NCBI GenBank assembly: GCA_964572725.1
Contig: CAZNFW010000001.1
Coordinates: forward strand, 1-64,000
Direction: 5' to 3'
Length of the DNA: 64,000 nt
From: Rosettibacter sp964572725
Lineage (GTDB): Bacteria; Bacteroidota; Ignavibacteria; Ignavibacteriales; Melioribacteraceae
The position numbers and the translations under genes are program-made. Position 1 is the first letter of the stretch, and the number at the start of each line of letters is the position of its first letter. The notes below the pieces were generated by a model. The model was not told where the DNA came from, made no database searches, and saw nothing but the letters and a program-made list of their open reading frames with translations. Below, in pieces: positions 8,338-16,733 of this stretch.

Positions 8338-9669
8338 ATGGAAAGAATTTTAGATACAAAGCAATGGTATATCTCTCAGGCGAATTTATTAAGAGAAAAA
8401 AATAATGGTTCTGAAAATAATTATTATAAAAAGTATAGAGATGAATCCTTAAAAAAATTTCTGGACTTAAATTTCCCAACAAAGAAAAATGAAGAATGGA
8501 AATACACTGATGTTTCTCCAATTATTAGTGAAAAATTTATTCCATCTGCATTAATAGAAAATCCTGTAATTGAAAAAGAAGAATTGAAAAAATACTTATT
8601 TCATGGATTTGATTATTATCTTTTAACTTTCTTAAATGGTTTGTTTTCTAAAGAATTAAGTGATATTGAAAATCTACCAGAAGGAATTTTAATAGGAACT
8701 CTTAAAGACAGCTCAATACAAAATTTTATTTCTGAATTACAGGAACAATATTTTAATATTGAGAACTCATTTAATGCATTAAATAACATCTTTGCAGTAG
8801 ATGGTTTTGTGTTAATAGCAGAAGAAAATATGAAATTAGAAAAACCAATTCAGATTTTGTTCTTAAATGGTAATCCTGGTTCTCAGGTTCTTTCTTCACC
8901 ACATAATTTTATAATATCAAAGAAAAATTCACAACTCGATTTAATTATTAATTTCAAAGGATTAGGAGATAAAAAATATTTTACAAATTCAGCCACCGAA
9001 ATATTTATGGATGAAAGCTCAATTATAAATTATTATAAAATTCAGGATGAAAAAGAAGATTCATTTCATATAGAAAAAATTCAGGCAATTCAAAAAGATA
9101 AAAGCATATTTAACCAGTTCAATTTGAATTTTGGAGGAAATATTGTTCGGAATGATATTAATACAAAATTAGACGGAGAATTTATTGAAACACATTATTA
9201 TGGATTGTATTTAGCTCAAAAAGAACAACACATTGATAATCATACATTTGTAGACCATGCAAAACCACATTGCACAAGCAATGAACTTTATAAGGGTATT
9301 CTTGATGACAAATCGCATGGTGTATTTAATGGAAAAATAATTGTAAGACCAGGTGCCCAAAAAACTAATGCATATCAACAAAATAAGACAGTTCTTTTAT
9401 CAAAGAATGCAACAATTGATACCAAACCTCAGCTTGAAATTTTTGCAGATGATGTAAAATGTACTCATGGAGCTACTGTTGGACATCTGGATGATGAGGC
9501 AGAATTTTACATTCGATCTCGTGGTGTACCAGAAGAACTTGCAAAGTCAATTTTAATTAGAGCTTTTGCATCTGACGTTGTTGAAATAATAAAGATTGAA
9601 GAACTTCGTGAGCAGATTAATCATATGATATTTGAACATTTGCATCGTATAGAATTTCAAAATCAATAA
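8338..9669 (+). CDS. sufD: Fe-S cluster assembly protein SufD
   Basis: A 443-residue paralogue of SufB. The divergent N-terminal half precedes the conserved beta-helix and C-terminal segment (HVDH-like FVDHAKPHCTSNELYKG, ADDVKCTHGATVGHLDDEA, then AEFYIRSRGVP). The His in KCTHGATVG corresponds to the conserved histidine implicated in the SufB-SufD cluster site. It forms the SufBC2D scaffold with its neighbours. The gap to sufC is 12 bases and the ATG at 8338 fits the conserved N-terminal length. Confidence 0.95.
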   Translation: MERILDTKQWYISQANLLREKNNGSENNYYKKYRDESLKKFLDLNFPTKKNEEWKYTDVSPIISEKFIPSALIENPVIEKEELKKYLFHGFDYYLLTFLNGLFSKELSDIENLPEGILIGTLKDSSIQNFISELQEQYFNIENSFNALNNIFAVDGFVLIAEENMKLEKPIQILFLNGNPGSQVLSSPHNFIISKKNSQLDLIINFKGLGDKKYFTNSATEIFMDESSIINYYKIQDEKEDSFHIEKIQAIQKDKSIFNQFNLNFGGNIVRNDINTKLDGEFIETHYYGLYLAQKEQHIDNHTFVDHAKPHCTSNELYKGILDDKSHGVFNGKIIVRPGAQKTNAYQQNKTVLLSKNATIDTKPQLEIFADDVKCTHGATVGHLDDEAEFYIRSRGVPEELAKSILIRAFASDVVEIIKIEELREQINHMIFEHLHRIEFQNQ

Positions 9670-9698
9670 ATTCTACTAAAAAAATTTTTAGGTGAATA

Positions 9699-10949
9699 GT
9701 GATTAATTCAATTACAGAAGTAAAGAGAAAATTTAATGTCGAAGAAATTCGAAACGATTTTCCAATTCTTAAAAGACTGGTTAATGGAAAACCTTTAGTC
9801 TATCTCGATAATGCTGCAACTACTCAAAAGCCGCAAACTGTAATTGATGCGCTTACACATTATTACACATATGATAATGCAAATATTCATCGGGGCCTAT
9901 ATTTTCTAAGTGAGCTTGCGACAGAACAATATGAAAATGCTAGATTAAAAGTAAAAGAATTTATAAATGCAATTAGCGCTTCCGAAATTATATTTGTAAG
10001 AGGTACAACTGAAGCAATCAATCTTGTTGCTTCTACTTTATGCAGAACAAAATATTTTAAAGAAGGAGATGAAATTTTAATCTCAAATATGGAACATCAC
10101 TCCAATATTGTTCCATGGCAACTAATTAGAGACAGAAAAAATATTAATCTAAAAGTAATACCAATCAACGATTCTGGTGAATTATTATTAGATGAATTTG
10201 AAAGACTAATAACGGAAAAAACAAAGCTTGTTTCGGTTGTTCATATTTCCAATACTTTAGGAACAATAAATCCTGTAAAGGAAATTATTAAAATTGCTCA
10301 TTCACATAACATTCCAGTTTTGGTGGATGGTGCTCAAGCAATGTCACATTTAAAAATTGATATTCAGGAACTTGATGCAGATTTTTATGCATTCTCTGGA
10401 CACAAAGTTTTTGGCCCAACAGGAATAGGAGTTCTTTACGGTAAAACTGAATATCTTGAAATGATGCCTCCTTATCAAGGCGGCGGGGATATGATTAGAA
10501 CCGTAACTTTTGAAAAAACCACATTCGAAGATATTCCAAGAAAATTCGAAGCAGGAACACCAAATATTGCAGGTGGTATTGGGCTTGGTGCCGCAATTGA
10601 TTATTTGAACCAGTTTGACCGCAATGAATTAATTGCTTATGAAAATTCTTTGCTGGAGTATGCAACAAATAAATTATCCGAAATTGATGGACTAAAAATA
10701 ATTGGCACAGCTAAGGAAAAAGCTTCTGTAATTTCATTTATTATTGATGGGATTCATCCTTACGATATTGGGACAATTATTGATACAGATGGAATTGCAA
10801 TTAGAACTGGGCATCATTGCACACAACCAATAATGAGAAGATTTAATATACCTGCAACAGCCCGAGCTTCTTTTTCTTTTTATAATACAAAAGAAGAAGT
10901 TGATAAATTAGCAGAAAGTTTAATAAAAGTTAAAAAAATGTTTGCATAA
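9699..10949 (+). CDS. sufS: Cysteine desulfurase SufS
   Basis: A 416-residue PLP enzyme (class V aminotransferase fold) that removes sulfur from L-cysteine and passes it to the Suf scaffold. The PLP lysine is Lys236 in SGHKVFGPTG and the persulfide cysteine is Cys374 in RTGHHCTQP, the short-loop arrangement of type II desulfurases. The start is GTG at 9699, preceded by AGGTG; the N terminus VEEIRNDFPIL matches the family from about residue 14. Type II desulfurases normally need SufE or SufU as sulfur acceptor; neither is present in this window, so that partner must be encoded elsewhere. Confidence 0.96.
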   Translation: MINSITEVKRKFNVEEIRNDFPILKRLVNGKPLVYLDNAATTQKPQTVIDALTHYYTYDNANIHRGLYFLSELATEQYENARLKVKEFINAISASEIIFVRGTTEAINLVASTLCRTKYFKEGDEILISNMEHHSNIVPWQLIRDRKNINLKVIPINDSGELLLDEFERLITEKTKLVSVVHISNTLGTINPVKEIIKIAHSHNIPVLVDGAQAMSHLKIDIQELDADFYAFSGHKVFGPTGIGVLYGKTEYLEMMPPYQGGGDMIRTVTFEKTTFEDIPRKFEAGTPNIAGGIGLGAAIDYLNQFDRNELIAYENSLLEYATNKLSEIDGLKIIGTAKEKASVISFIIDGIHPYDIGTIIDTDGIAIRTGHHCTQPIMRRFNIPATARASFSFYNTKEEVDKLAESLIKVKKMFA

Positions 10950-10951
10950 TT

Positions 10952-11266
10952 ATGATTGACAAAGGAAAATTAGAACAGGATATTATTGCAGTATTAAAAA
11001 CTTGCTATGACCCTGAAATTCCTGTCGATATCTGGGAACTGGGTTTAATTTATGAACTAAAAGTTGATGATGAAGGAAATACATACATTAAAATGACATT
11101 AACTTCGCCGCATTGTCCCGTAGCAGAAAGTTTGCCATCAGAAGTCAAACATAAAGTAAAGAATGTAAAAGGTGTGAAAGATGTTTATATTGATTTAGTC
11201 TGGGAACCGCCATGGAGTATGGACAAAATGAGTGAAGAAGCAAAGTTTGAATTAGGTTTTCTATAA
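10952..11266 (+). CDS. sufT: SufT-like Fe-S protein maturation factor (DUF59/MIP18)
   Basis: A 104-residue single-domain MIP18/DUF59 protein: DPEIPVDIWELGLIYEL, then LTSPHCPVAESLP with the conserved cysteine, and the C-terminal DLVWEPPWS. SufT proteins help Fe-S cluster maturation and transfer under high demand. It follows sufS by two bases and precedes the bacilliredoxin gene by 21, so it is part of the suf transcript. Its small size distinguishes it from fusions of this domain to the ApbC/Mrp ATPase. Confidence 0.9.
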   Translation: MIDKGKLEQDIIAVLKTCYDPEIPVDIWELGLIYELKVDDEGNTYIKMTLTSPHCPVAESLPSEVKHKVKNVKGVKDVYIDLVWEPPWSMDKMSEEAKFELGFL

Positions 11267-11287
11267 ACAAAAAAGAAAGGAAATACC

Positions 11288-11821
11288 ATGTTTGAAATAA
11301 ATATGAAACCACCATTGTACGATCCTGAAGCTGTTCAGCCGATGCGGGATGAATTAATTTATGTTGGATTTCAGGAAACAAGAACTCCGCAGGAAGTTGA
11401 AGATGTTTTATCACAAAAAAATGGAGAAACAATATTTATAGTTATAAATTCTGTTTGTGGCTGTGCTGCTGGCAGTGCACGTCCTGCTGCAACGATGGCT
11501 TTACAGCACAGTATAATACCAGATAAATTTATTACAGTTTTTGCTGGAATGGATAGAGATGCTGTAGATTTTCTTAGAGAAAAATATTTAAATCAATATC
11601 CTCCTTCTTCACCTTCTATGGCTTTAATTAAAAATTCTGAAGTTCTTTATTTTTTGCCAAGACATCGCATAGAAGGCAGATATGCAGAAGAAATAGCAGA
11701 AGAATTAAAATCTGTTTTTGATAAATATTGCGAAAGAAAAGGACCTTCAATTTCACCAGAAAAATATGCTCAGCTTGTTCATGCAATTTCTTGTGGTTCG
11801 AAGTTACAAATTAATTCGTAG
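11288..11821 (+). CDS. BrxA/BrxB family bacilliredoxin
   Basis: A 177-residue thioredoxin-fold protein of the YphP/YqiW (DUF1094) family. The active motif Cys-Gly-Cys is at residues 57-59 in VCGCAAGSARPA. Bacilliredoxins remove bacillithiol or other low-molecular-weight thiol adducts from protein cysteines. It is longer than the usual roughly 145 residues because of a C-terminal tail (from about residue 147, CERKGPSISPEKY onward) with two further cysteines. It is the last gene of the suf operon, suggesting that it repairs oxidised Suf or client-protein cysteines (inference). A ribosome binding site (AAAGGAAA) precedes the ATG. Confidence 0.88.
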   Translation: MFEINMKPPLYDPEAVQPMRDELIYVGFQETRTPQEVEDVLSQKNGETIFIVINSVCGCAAGSARPAATMALQHSIIPDKFITVFAGMDRDAVDFLREKYLNQYPPSSPSMALIKNSEVLYFLPRHRIEGRYAEEIAEELKSVFDKYCERKGPSISPEKYAQLVHAISCGSKLQINS

Positions 11822-11913
11822 ATGTTTAATGAAATATTTTATTTTGTCATTTTCGATAAGGTGGTAATTGAATAAGGCTCTTTGAGATTGTAAAGTAGGT
11901 TTTAAAATAATAG

Positions 11914-12003
11914 AACACTGATGACGCTGATTGAGCAGATTTTCACTGAGTAGATATAGATTGAAAAATTAGCGATTGAATGTTTAATCAGAGTAATCAG
12001 CTA
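11914..12003. repeat. Degenerate inverted-repeat element, likely dispersed intergenic repeat
   Basis: CTGATGACGCTGATT at 11918-11932 and AATCAGAGTAATCAG at 11986-12000 are inverted copies matching at 12 of 15 positions, each built from CTGAT units. Such CTGATKACNCTGATT arrays ending in complementary AATCAG runs resemble non-coding dispersed repeats seen in many environmental bacterial genomes (from memory, not searched). It fills the 248-bp gap between the bacilliredoxin gene and the Rrf2 regulator. Confidence 0.5.
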
Positions 12004-12069
12004 AGAGAATTGTAGTATTAATAATAAATTTTAATAGAAAAATAATTTAATAGAGATTAAAGAGAGCAA

Positions 12070-12537
12070 ATGAAATTCAGTGCACAGGAAGAATATGGTT
12101 TAAGATTGCTTTTAAGAATTGCGAAGTTCTATCATGTTGGAAAATCATTAACAATTCCTGAAATTGCAAATGCAGAAAAAATATCTCAACATAATGTGGG
12201 AAAAATTTTACGCATACTTCGATTGGGTGGTTTTTTAGTAGCTGAAAGAGGTCAAACAGGCGGTTATACTCTTTCAAGACCGCCTGAAAAAATTAAAATT
12301 AGTGAAGTGCTCGATGTACTTGGAGGAAGATTATACGATGATTCTTTTTGCCAGACTCACTCAGGTTTTTCAAATTTTTGCACGAATTCAATAGACTGCT
12401 CAATTCGTTCCTTATGGAAAATTATTCAGGATTCAATTGATTCAATTATAGAAAATCTTACTTTAAAGGACTTATTAAGTTCTGAAAATATTATGTTCGA
12501 ATTAGTAAATGATCCTAAAGCTTTGAATAAAAATTAA
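12070..12537 (+). CDS. Rrf2 family transcriptional regulator, probably Fe-S sensing
   Basis: A 155-residue regulator with the Rrf2 winged helix-turn-helix (MKFSAQEEYGLRLLLRIA, recognition region ISQHNVGKILRILRLGGF, wing GQTGGYTLSRPPEKI). Three cysteines, Cys94, Cys104 and Cys110 (C-X9-C-X5-C), sit where IscR, NsrR and SufR bind an Fe-S cluster. It lies 248 bp downstream of the suf operon on the same strand, which suggests control of suf in response to cluster status, although it is not the first gene as often seen. It is monocistronic as far as I can see. Confidence 0.85.
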   Translation: MKFSAQEEYGLRLLLRIAKFYHVGKSLTIPEIANAEKISQHNVGKILRILRLGGFLVAERGQTGGYTLSRPPEKIKISEVLDVLGGRLYDDSFCQTHSGFSNFCTNSIDCSIRSLWKIIQDSIDSIIENLTLKDLLSSENIMFELVNDPKALNKN

Positions 12538-12561
12538 TCTTTTGAATAAGTTACTCAAAAT

Positions 12562-12627
12562 TTTTAGTTGTAAACCAAAATAATTATTTTTGCTAAATAA
12601 ATTTGAACCGATTCTTAAAGAACGGTT
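12562..12627 (+). promoter_or_regulatory. Putative promoter and leader hairpin of the pan operon
   Basis: TTTT (12562-12565), 19 nt, then TATTTTTG (12585-12592) fits the TAnnTTTG promoter form. Just downstream, AACCG (12606-12610) pairs with CGGTT (12623-12627), with inner TTCT/AGAA pairing. The hairpin lacks a T tract, so it is more likely a leader structure than a terminator. About 145 nt of leader then precede panB. Confidence 0.4.
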
Positions 12628-12669
12628 ACAGATTTTAATCACCAAATAAAAAAAATAAGGACTTGATCG

Positions 12670-12789
12670 ATGAGACAAGTACCAGAATCCAAATCTCTAT
12701 CTCTTCTCTTCCTCATTTCTTTCAATCAATTAATATTATTTCAAATAAATCTTAAAGCACTTTTTATTAAAAATGAAAACTGTTATTGA
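12670..12789 (+). CDS. Possible small upstream ORF overlapping panB
   Basis: ATG at 12670 opens a 39-codon frame (MRQVPESKSLSLLFLISFNQ...) that ends at TGA 12787-12789, overlapping the first codons of panB in another frame. AAGGA lies eight to twelve bases upstream of its ATG, whereas panB itself has no recognisable ribosome binding site. It could couple translation into panB or be chance. I do not recognise the peptide; it is hydrophobic in the middle. Confidence 0.25.
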   Translation: MRQVPESKSLSLLFLISFNQLILFQINLKALFIKNENCY

Positions 12790-13561
12790 GTTTAAAAAAG
12801 CAAAGTTAGATAATAAAAAAATCTCGATGGTTACTTGCTACGATTATTGGTCAGCAAGAATATTGGACGAAAGTAATATTGATGCAATACTTGTTGGTGA
12901 CAGCGCAGCTATGGTAATGCACGGTTTTGAAACAACAATCAATGCAGAAGTTGAAATGATGTGTTATCATATTGCGGCAGTTAAAAGGGGATTAAAAAAT
13001 AAATTGTTAATTGCAGATTTGCCATTTCTTTCTCACAGAAAGGGAATTGATTTTTTGATGAATGTAATTGATAAATTTATGAAATGCGGAGCTCAAGCTG
13101 TTAAAATTGAAGCTGCAGAAGATATTCAAATAATTGAACATGTTATTAAATCTGGAATACCTGTGATGGGGCATCTTGGTTTAACTCCACAATCTGTTTA
13201 TCAGTTGGGCGGATTTAAACTTCAGGGAAAGGATGCTGAATCATCTAAAAAAATAATCAATGATGCAAAAAAATTAGAGCAGGCTGGATGTTTCTCAATA
13301 GTTCTTGAAAAGATACCATCAGATTTATCAAAAAAAATAACTGATGAATTATCAATTCCTACAATTGGAATAGGTGCTGGTTCTTTTACGGATGGACAAA
13401 TTTTAGTTCTTCATGATTTACTTGGCTTAACAAAAGACTTTGAGCCAAAATTTTTAAGAAAATATTTGAATGGATTCCAATTAATTTTAGATTCCTTAAA
13501 TAAGTTTAATGACGATGTCAAAAATAAAAACTATCCAAGCGAAGAGGAGAGTTATTTATGA
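12773..13561 (+). CDS. panB: 3-methyl-2-oxobutanoate hydroxymethyltransferase
   Basis: A 262-residue TIM-barrel enzyme that transfers a hydroxymethyl group from 5,10-methylene-THF to alpha-ketoisovalerate to make ketopantoate. Family motifs: MVTCYDYWSARILDES, ILVGDSAAMVMHG with the metal-binding aspartate, and VMGHLGLTPQSVYQLGGF; IGIGAGSFTDGQILVLHDLLG is near the C terminus. Its stop overlaps the panC ATG. Ketopantoate reductase (panE), the next step, is not in this window. Confidence 0.95.
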   Translation: MKTVIEFKKAKLDNKKISMVTCYDYWSARILDESNIDAILVGDSAAMVMHGFETTINAEVEMMCYHIAAVKRGLKNKLLIADLPFLSHRKGIDFLMNVIDKFMKCGAQAVKIEAAEDIQIIEHVIKSGIPVMGHLGLTPQSVYQLGGFKLQGKDAESSKKIINDAKKLEQAGCFSIVLEKIPSDLSKKITDELSIPTIGIGAGSFTDGQILVLHDLLGLTKDFEPKFLRKYLNGFQLILDSLNKFNDDVKNKNYPSEEESYL

Positions 13562-14322
13562 CACAGGTAATAAAAAAAATTTCAGAATGGAAAAAAATTC
13601 GGCAGTCCAAAAAATTTGAAAACAAACAAATTGGATTTGTACCTACTATGGGAGCTTTACATAAGGGTCATGAATCTTTAATTGAAAAATGTGTAAGTGA
13701 AAATGATGTTTCTGTAGTCAGTATATTTGTCAATCCAACTCAGTTTAATGACCCGAATGATTTAAGAAATTATCCTCGAACATTTGATGAAGATTTGACA
13801 ATCTTAAATAATAATAATGTTGATTTTTTGTTTTATCCAGAATATGAAGAAATTTATGTGGATAATTACAAATACAAAATTGTTGAAAATGAACTGAGTA
13901 AAATTTTATGCGGAAAATTTCGACAAGGACATTTTGAAGGTGTTTTAACTGTGGTAATGAAATTGTTCAATATAATTCGCCCACATAAAGCATATTTTGG
14001 TGAAAAAGATTATCAACAATTAAAACTTATTGAAGGAATGTGTGAAGCATTTTTTATGGATATTCAGATAATACCTTGCCCAATAGTTCGTGATAATGAT
14101 GGACTTGCATTAAGTTCAAGAAATTTGTTATTAACTGATGAAGAAAGAAAGCTTGCAGTAAATTTCCCAAAACTTCTTAAATCGAATAAATCTAATGATG
14201 AAATTAAAAGGGAACTCGAACAACTTGGTTTTAAAGTAGACTATATTGAAGAATTTAATGGCAGAAGATTTGGAGCAGTTCACATTGGAAAAGTGAGGTT
14301 AATAGACAATGTCGAAATATAA
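13558..14322 (+). CDS. panC: Pantothenate synthetase
   Basis: A 254-residue ATP-dependent ligase joining pantoate and beta-alanine. The nucleotidyltransferase motifs are present: PTMGALHKGHESLI (HxGH), VNPTQFNDPNDLRNYPR, GEKDYQQLKLI and the KMSKS-equivalent LALSSRN. It is shorter than the usual roughly 280 residues: the C-terminal domain between DEERKLA and the final HIGKVRLIDNVEI is compressed. All catalytic motifs lie upstream of that shortening. It overlaps panB by four bases and coaBC by fourteen, so the genes are translationally coupled. Confidence 0.94.
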   Translation: MTQVIKKISEWKKIRQSKKFENKQIGFVPTMGALHKGHESLIEKCVSENDVSVVSIFVNPTQFNDPNDLRNYPRTFDEDLTILNNNNVDFLFYPEYEEIYVDNYKYKIVENELSKILCGKFRQGHFEGVLTVVMKLFNIIRPHKAYFGEKDYQQLKLIEGMCEAFFMDIQIIPCPIVRDNDGLALSSRNLLLTDEERKLAVNFPKLLKSNKSNDEIKRELEQLGFKVDYIEEFNGRRFGAVHIGKVRLIDNVEI

Positions 14323-15559
14323 AATTTTATTTGGAATAACTGGTTCAATAGCTGCATATAAAAGTGCTTACTTAATTTCGAAATTAGTTCAAAACAATTT
14401 TGAAGTTAGAGTAGTTGTAACAGAAAGTGCGCTTAAATTTATTGGCGAAGCTACACTCGAAGGTTTAACAGGCAATTTAGTTTATAAAGATTCTTTTGAA
14501 TCAGGGAAAATGATGGCTCATATAGATTTAATTAAATGGGCAGATGGAATTATTATTTGTCCTGCTTCAGCAAATACAATAAATAAACTGGCAAATGGAA
14601 TCGCTAATAATCTGTTAACTTCACTTTTCCTTGCATATGATTTTAAAAAGCCTTTTTTAATTGCTCCTGCTATGAATACAAACATGTATGAGCATCCTGT
14701 TACAAAAAATTCTCTTAAAAGACTTCAAGAAATGCAAATTACTGTTTTACCAACTGCAGAAGGTTACTTAGCTTGCGGAGATTACGGCTCAGGCAAATTA
14801 TTAGAACCAGATGAAATATTTGAATACATTTTAAAATCTTTTAATAAAAATGAAGATAAAAAACTTAAGATACTGATTACCGCAGGAGGAACAAAAGAAA
14901 ACATAGACGGCATTCGATACATTACAAATTTGAGTACTGGAACTACAGCTTCAGAAATTGCAAATTATTTTTGCAGAAAAAATCATGATGTCACATATCT
15001 TCATTCAATAGATTCAAAAATTCCATTGGCTAAGTGTGATAAAATTTCTTTTGCAGATTTTAATGATTTGAACAGCAAAATTGAAAAACTTTTAAACGAA
15101 GAAAATTTTGACGTTGTGATTCATAATGCAGCAGTAAGCGATTATTCAGTTGATTCGATTGAAATTGATGGAGTAAAATATTCTATCCCATTTAATAAAA
15201 AAATAAATTCCGAGAATGAATTTATTACTTTACATTTGAAAAGAAATTTTAAAATACTTGAAAGAATTAAGACTTACTCAAGAAATAAAAGAATATTTCT
15301 TGTAGCATTCAAATTTACGAACACAAAAAATGAAGAAGAAAAGCTTGAAGAGGTTCGTAAATGTTTTAAAAATTCTTTATGCGATTTAGTTGTGAATAAT
15401 GATTTGAATGATAGGAGAGAAAATAATATTCAAAGATTTTTTTACATTTATGACAAAACTTCAAATAAAATATTTGCAGAAACAAATTATGAACTTGCAA
15501 AAAAACTTGAAGAAATAATCTTAAATAAAATGGAGTTAATAAATGATACTCTGCATTGA
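14309..15559 (+). CDS. coaBC: Bifunctional phosphopantothenoylcysteine decarboxylase/synthetase
   Basis: A 416-residue CoaBC (Dfp). The N-terminal flavoprotein CoaC domain shows GSIAAYKSAYLISKL, the catalytic His in MMAHIDLIKWAD, the substrate clamp PAMNTNMYEHP and the active-site Cys in GYLACGDYGSGK. The C-terminal CoaB domain shows ITAGGTKENIDGIRYITNLS and NAAVSDY. It converts phosphopantothenate to phosphopantetheine in two steps. Its order within panB-panC-coaBC-coaX-panD places most of CoA precursor synthesis in one transcript; it overlaps both neighbours. Confidence 0.94.
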   Translation: MSKYKILFGITGSIAAYKSAYLISKLVQNNFEVRVVVTESALKFIGEATLEGLTGNLVYKDSFESGKMMAHIDLIKWADGIIICPASANTINKLANGIANNLLTSLFLAYDFKKPFLIAPAMNTNMYEHPVTKNSLKRLQEMQITVLPTAEGYLACGDYGSGKLLEPDEIFEYILKSFNKNEDKKLKILITAGGTKENIDGIRYITNLSTGTTASEIANYFCRKNHDVTYLHSIDSKIPLAKCDKISFADFNDLNSKIEKLLNEENFDVVIHNAAVSDYSVDSIEIDGVKYSIPFNKKINSENEFITLHLKRNFKILERIKTYSRNKRIFLVAFKFTNTKNEEEKLEEVRKCFKNSLCDLVVNNDLNDRRENNIQRFFYIYDKTSNKIFAETNYELAKKLEEIILNKMELINDTLH

Positions 15560-16331
15560 TGTTGGGAATACTCAAATTTTTGGCGGCGTATTTGAAAATG
15601 AAGAATTGATTTTTCAATTCAGAAAAACATCGCGTCAGGATTTTTCATCGGATGAGATTGGTGTTTTCTTAAAAAGTGTTTTAAGAGAAAATAAAATTAA
15701 TCCAGAAAAAATTGACGGCATATCAATTTGCAGCGTAGTTCCTGACTTAAATCATTCATTAAGAGCTGGATGTATCAAATATTTTAACAAAGAACCATTT
15801 TTTTTAAAACCGGGAGTTAAGACGGGATTAAAAATTAAATATCGCAATCCTGTAGAAGTTGGGGCAGACAGAATTGCTAATGCAATAGGAGCAACTCACA
15901 TATTCCCGAACAAAAATTTAATTGTTATAGATTTTGGCACAGCTACAACTTTTTGTGTTATTAATAAAAATAAAGAATATCTCGGCGGAATAATTTTGCC
16001 CGGAATAAAAATTTCAATGGAAGCTCTTGAAAGCAATACAGCTCAACTACCATTGGTAGAAATTAAAGAAATTGAAAATGTAATTGGCCGTTCTACAGTT
16101 GAAAGCATTCAGTCGGGTTTATACTTTGGACAAATTGGCATGGTCAAAGAAATAAAATCGAGAATAATAGAAGAAGCATTCAAAGAAGAAAAACCAGTTG
16201 TAATTGCCACAGGAGGTTTTTCAAGATTATTTGAGAATGTTGGGTTGTTTGATATTATGATTCCAACTTTAGTACTAAATGGTTTACTTATAGCTTACAA
16301 TATGAATAAAGAAAAAGAGGTAACAGTATGA
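15543..16331 (+). CDS. coaX: Type III pantothenate kinase
   Basis: A 262-residue ASKHA-fold kinase. Phosphate-binding motif 1 is IDVGNTQIFGGVF at the N terminus. The pantothenate motif is NPVEVGADRIANAIGA, followed by the second motif IVIDFGTATTF and glycine-rich GGIILPGIKISMEAL. It phosphorylates pantothenate, the product of panC, supplying CoaBC. It overlaps coaBC by 17 bases and panD by four. The alternative type I (CoaA) and type II kinases are unrelated in sequence. Confidence 0.95.
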   Translation: MILCIDVGNTQIFGGVFENEELIFQFRKTSRQDFSSDEIGVFLKSVLRENKINPEKIDGISICSVVPDLNHSLRAGCIKYFNKEPFFLKPGVKTGLKIKYRNPVEVGADRIANAIGATHIFPNKNLIVIDFGTATTFCVINKNKEYLGGIILPGIKISMEALESNTAQLPLVEIKEIENVIGRSTVESIQSGLYFGQIGMVKEIKSRIIEEAFKEEKPVVIATGGFSRLFENVGLFDIMIPTLVLNGLLIAYNMNKEKEVTV

Positions 16332-16675
16332 TGAGAGAAATGTTAAAATCAAAAATTCATAGAGCTGTTGTTACAGATGCCAATTTAAATTATGAAGGTT
16401 CAATTACAATTGATAAATCTTTATGTAAGCAGGCAGATATTTTGGAATATGAAAAAGTTGATGTATACAATATCAATAATGGAGCCCGGTTTTCTACATA
16501 TGTAATTTTTGGGAATGAAGGTGAAATAATTTTAAATGGAGCTGCGGCACGTATGGTTCAACCAGGAGATTTGATAATAATAGCCAGTTATGCAAGCTAT
16601 TCAGAAGAAAAACTAAAAAATTATTCGCCAAAAATCTTAAAGCTCGACGAACATAATCGTGTTATAAAATCCTGA
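16328..16675 (+). CDS. panD: Aspartate 1-decarboxylase proenzyme
   Basis: A 115-residue pyruvoyl-dependent decarboxylase that makes beta-alanine for PanC. Self-cleavage occurs between Gly24 and Ser25 in NYEGSIT, with the same numbering as E. coli; the new N-terminal serine becomes the pyruvoyl group. Other conserved features are EYEKVDVYNINNGARFSTYV and NGAAARMVQPGDLIIIASY. Either of the first two Met codons could start translation; the first gives the ATGA overlap with coaX. It is the last gene of the pan operon. Confidence 0.95.
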   Translation: MMREMLKSKIHRAVVTDANLNYEGSITIDKSLCKQADILEYEKVDVYNINNGARFSTYVIFGNEGEIILNGAAARMVQPGDLIIIASYASYSEEKLKNYSPKILKLDEHNRVIKS

Positions 16676-16694
16676 GAAAAAATTATGTTTTAAA

Positions 16695-16726
16695 TTTGCG
16701 GCGTCTATTCTCTTTTCCTATTTTTG
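16695..16726 (+). promoter_or_regulatory. Putative promoter of cmk, near-leaderless
   Basis: TTTG at 16695-16698, a 20-nt spacer, and TATTTTTG at 16719-16726 (perfect TAnnTTTG). The -7 element ends only seven bases before the cmk ATG at 16734, so transcription should begin within a few bases of the start codon. Confidence 0.5.
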
Positions 16727-16733
16727 TAACCCA

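Noticed and set aside
12606..12627. Terminator after the Rrf2 gene
   Set aside because: The hairpin lacks a following T tract and lies downstream of the proposed pan promoter.
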